From the NCBI GenBank assembly GCA_023398615.1, contig JAEWSD010000120.1, forward strand, positions 1-6,530: a DNA stretch of 6,530 bases, given 5' to 3'. Below are positions 5,951 to 6,530 of the stretch, piece after piece (positions within the stretch are counted from its first letter, which is position 1; every line of letters starts with the position of its first letter). Source of the stretch: Bacillota bacterium. Lineage in GTDB: Bacteria; Bacillota; Clostridia; Lachnospirales; Lachnospiraceae. The position numbers and the translations under genes were made by a program. The notes beneath the pieces are model-generated. The model made no database searches. It had not been told where the DNA came from and saw nothing but the letters and a program-made list of their open reading frames with translations.

Positions 5951-6530
5951 TTAATATATGACTGAGAAGCAATAGTCCGTAATCTTATTAAAGTAATCCT
6001 CTGTCGGGAACACCACGATATAGTAATCACCCGCAGGCAAAGAATCATAGAAATACTGATAGCTGTAATCCTCTGCAAAATCGGACTCAAGAACCATATT
6101 ATCATGTGAATCTATCATTACAAAATACATATTCACAAGGTCCGTAACGTTATCATCAGGTGAAAGCAGCACTGCCGACACCTGAGTTTTTCTGTTCAGC
6201 CTGATATGATAATAATCCAGCATACTATCCGGAGTTAACTGTCCGAGCACTGCCGCTTCCGACGGCACATCCTGGCAGGTGGACAGGTCCGCACTCTTAG
6301 CGGTATCTTCAAACAGATAGAGGTAGTCGCCGTTATCCGTAATATCCGTCGTATCCTGAATCTCGTTTGACTGGTAGAATTCTGATACGGAAACCGGTGA
6401 ATCCGTTTTGATCCGGCCCAGCTCCGAAATATTGATGGCAAAGTTCAGATTCTGCCCTTCCACTATCGTCATGGAATTGATCCCCATTACTTCCCCGTAT
6501 GTATTCAGCAAGGGGCCTCCGCTGTTCCCG
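5951..6530 (-). CDS. Trypsin-like serine protease, C-terminal part with PPC-like tail (partial)
   Basis: The minus-strand frame is open from the right edge (first full codon 6529-6527) to a TAA at 5953-5951, giving the last 192 residues; the start lies outside the window. It opens with GNSGGPLLN, the trypsin/HtrA active-site motif with the catalytic serine as visible residue 3. The usual end of the protease fold follows: YGEVMGINSM (11-20) and EGQNLNFAINISEL (24-37). The His and Asp of the triad would be upstream. After a polar linker, residues about 94-192 look like a bacterial pre-peptidase C-terminal (PPC) beta-sandwich: LGQLTPDSMLDYYHIRL (95-111), MYFVMIDSHDNMVLES (134-149) and LPAGDYYIVVFP (164-175), ending in a strand. 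HtrA relatives normally carry a PDZ domain here, and none is seen. Such proteases are usually exported or membrane-anchored, but this cannot be checked on the fragment. A TTG within the frame (6511) is internal, not a start. Confidence 0.88.
   Translation of the reverse strand, partial: GNSGGPLLNTYGEVMGINSMTIVEGQNLNFAINISELGRIKTDSPVSVSEFYQSNEIQDTTDITDNGDYLYLFEDTAKSADLSTCQDVPSEAAVLGQLTPDSMLDYYHIRLNRKTQVSAVLLSPDDNVTDLVNMYFVMIDSHDNMVLESDFAEDYSYQYFYDSLPAGDYYIVVFPTEDYFNKITDYCFSVIY

Overview
The window looks like chromosomal DNA of a low-GC, Gram-positive anaerobe of the Clostridia, most likely Lachnospiraceae-like. The reasons are the strong purine-rich ribosome binding sites, moderate GC with AT-rich intergenic gaps, a lipobox signal peptide, and the type of solute-binding lipoprotein and OmpR/histidine-kinase pair present. 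The taxonomic call is inference from gene style; no marker gene is present.

Layout from left to right. (1) The first 295 bases are the N-terminal 98 codons of a minus-strand SPFH/flotillin-like membrane protein cut by the window edge. (2) A gap of 194 bases holds its putative promoter and the long-stem terminator of the next gene. (3) A 740-residue minus-strand lipoprotein follows. It joins a probable beta-propeller-like N-terminal half to a C-terminal extracellular solute-binding domain, and no ABC permease is in the window. (4) A 248-base divergent control region comes next. (5) A plus-strand operon encodes an OmpR/PhoB-type response regulator and a two-TM sensor histidine kinase, and ends at a strong hairpin terminator. 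(6) A plus-strand nitroreductase-family gene has its own consensus promoter, with a perfect palindrome between the -35 and -10. (7) The C-terminal 192 residues of a minus-strand trypsin-like serine protease start at its GNSGGP motif, carry a PPC-like tail, and run off the right edge.

The most interesting part is the centre. The lipoprotein gene and the two-component operon are divergent, and between them lie four copies of a TTTAGAGA-like octamer. They form two pairs with an 11-bp period, one pair on each strand, arranged as a large inverted repeat between two extended -10 promoters. This is the geometry expected for an OmpR-family regulator bound as a tandem dimer. I infer that the response regulator controls both its own operon and the lipoprotein, and that the lipoprotein may be either an output or an accessory ligand-binding partner of the kinase. 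The regulator operon leader also contains a perfect 12-bp hairpin just before the ribosome binding site, with a competing alternative hairpin.

There are no rRNA, tRNA, CRISPR or insertion-sequence signatures. Everything here was read by eye from the sequence; no database search or folding calculation was run.
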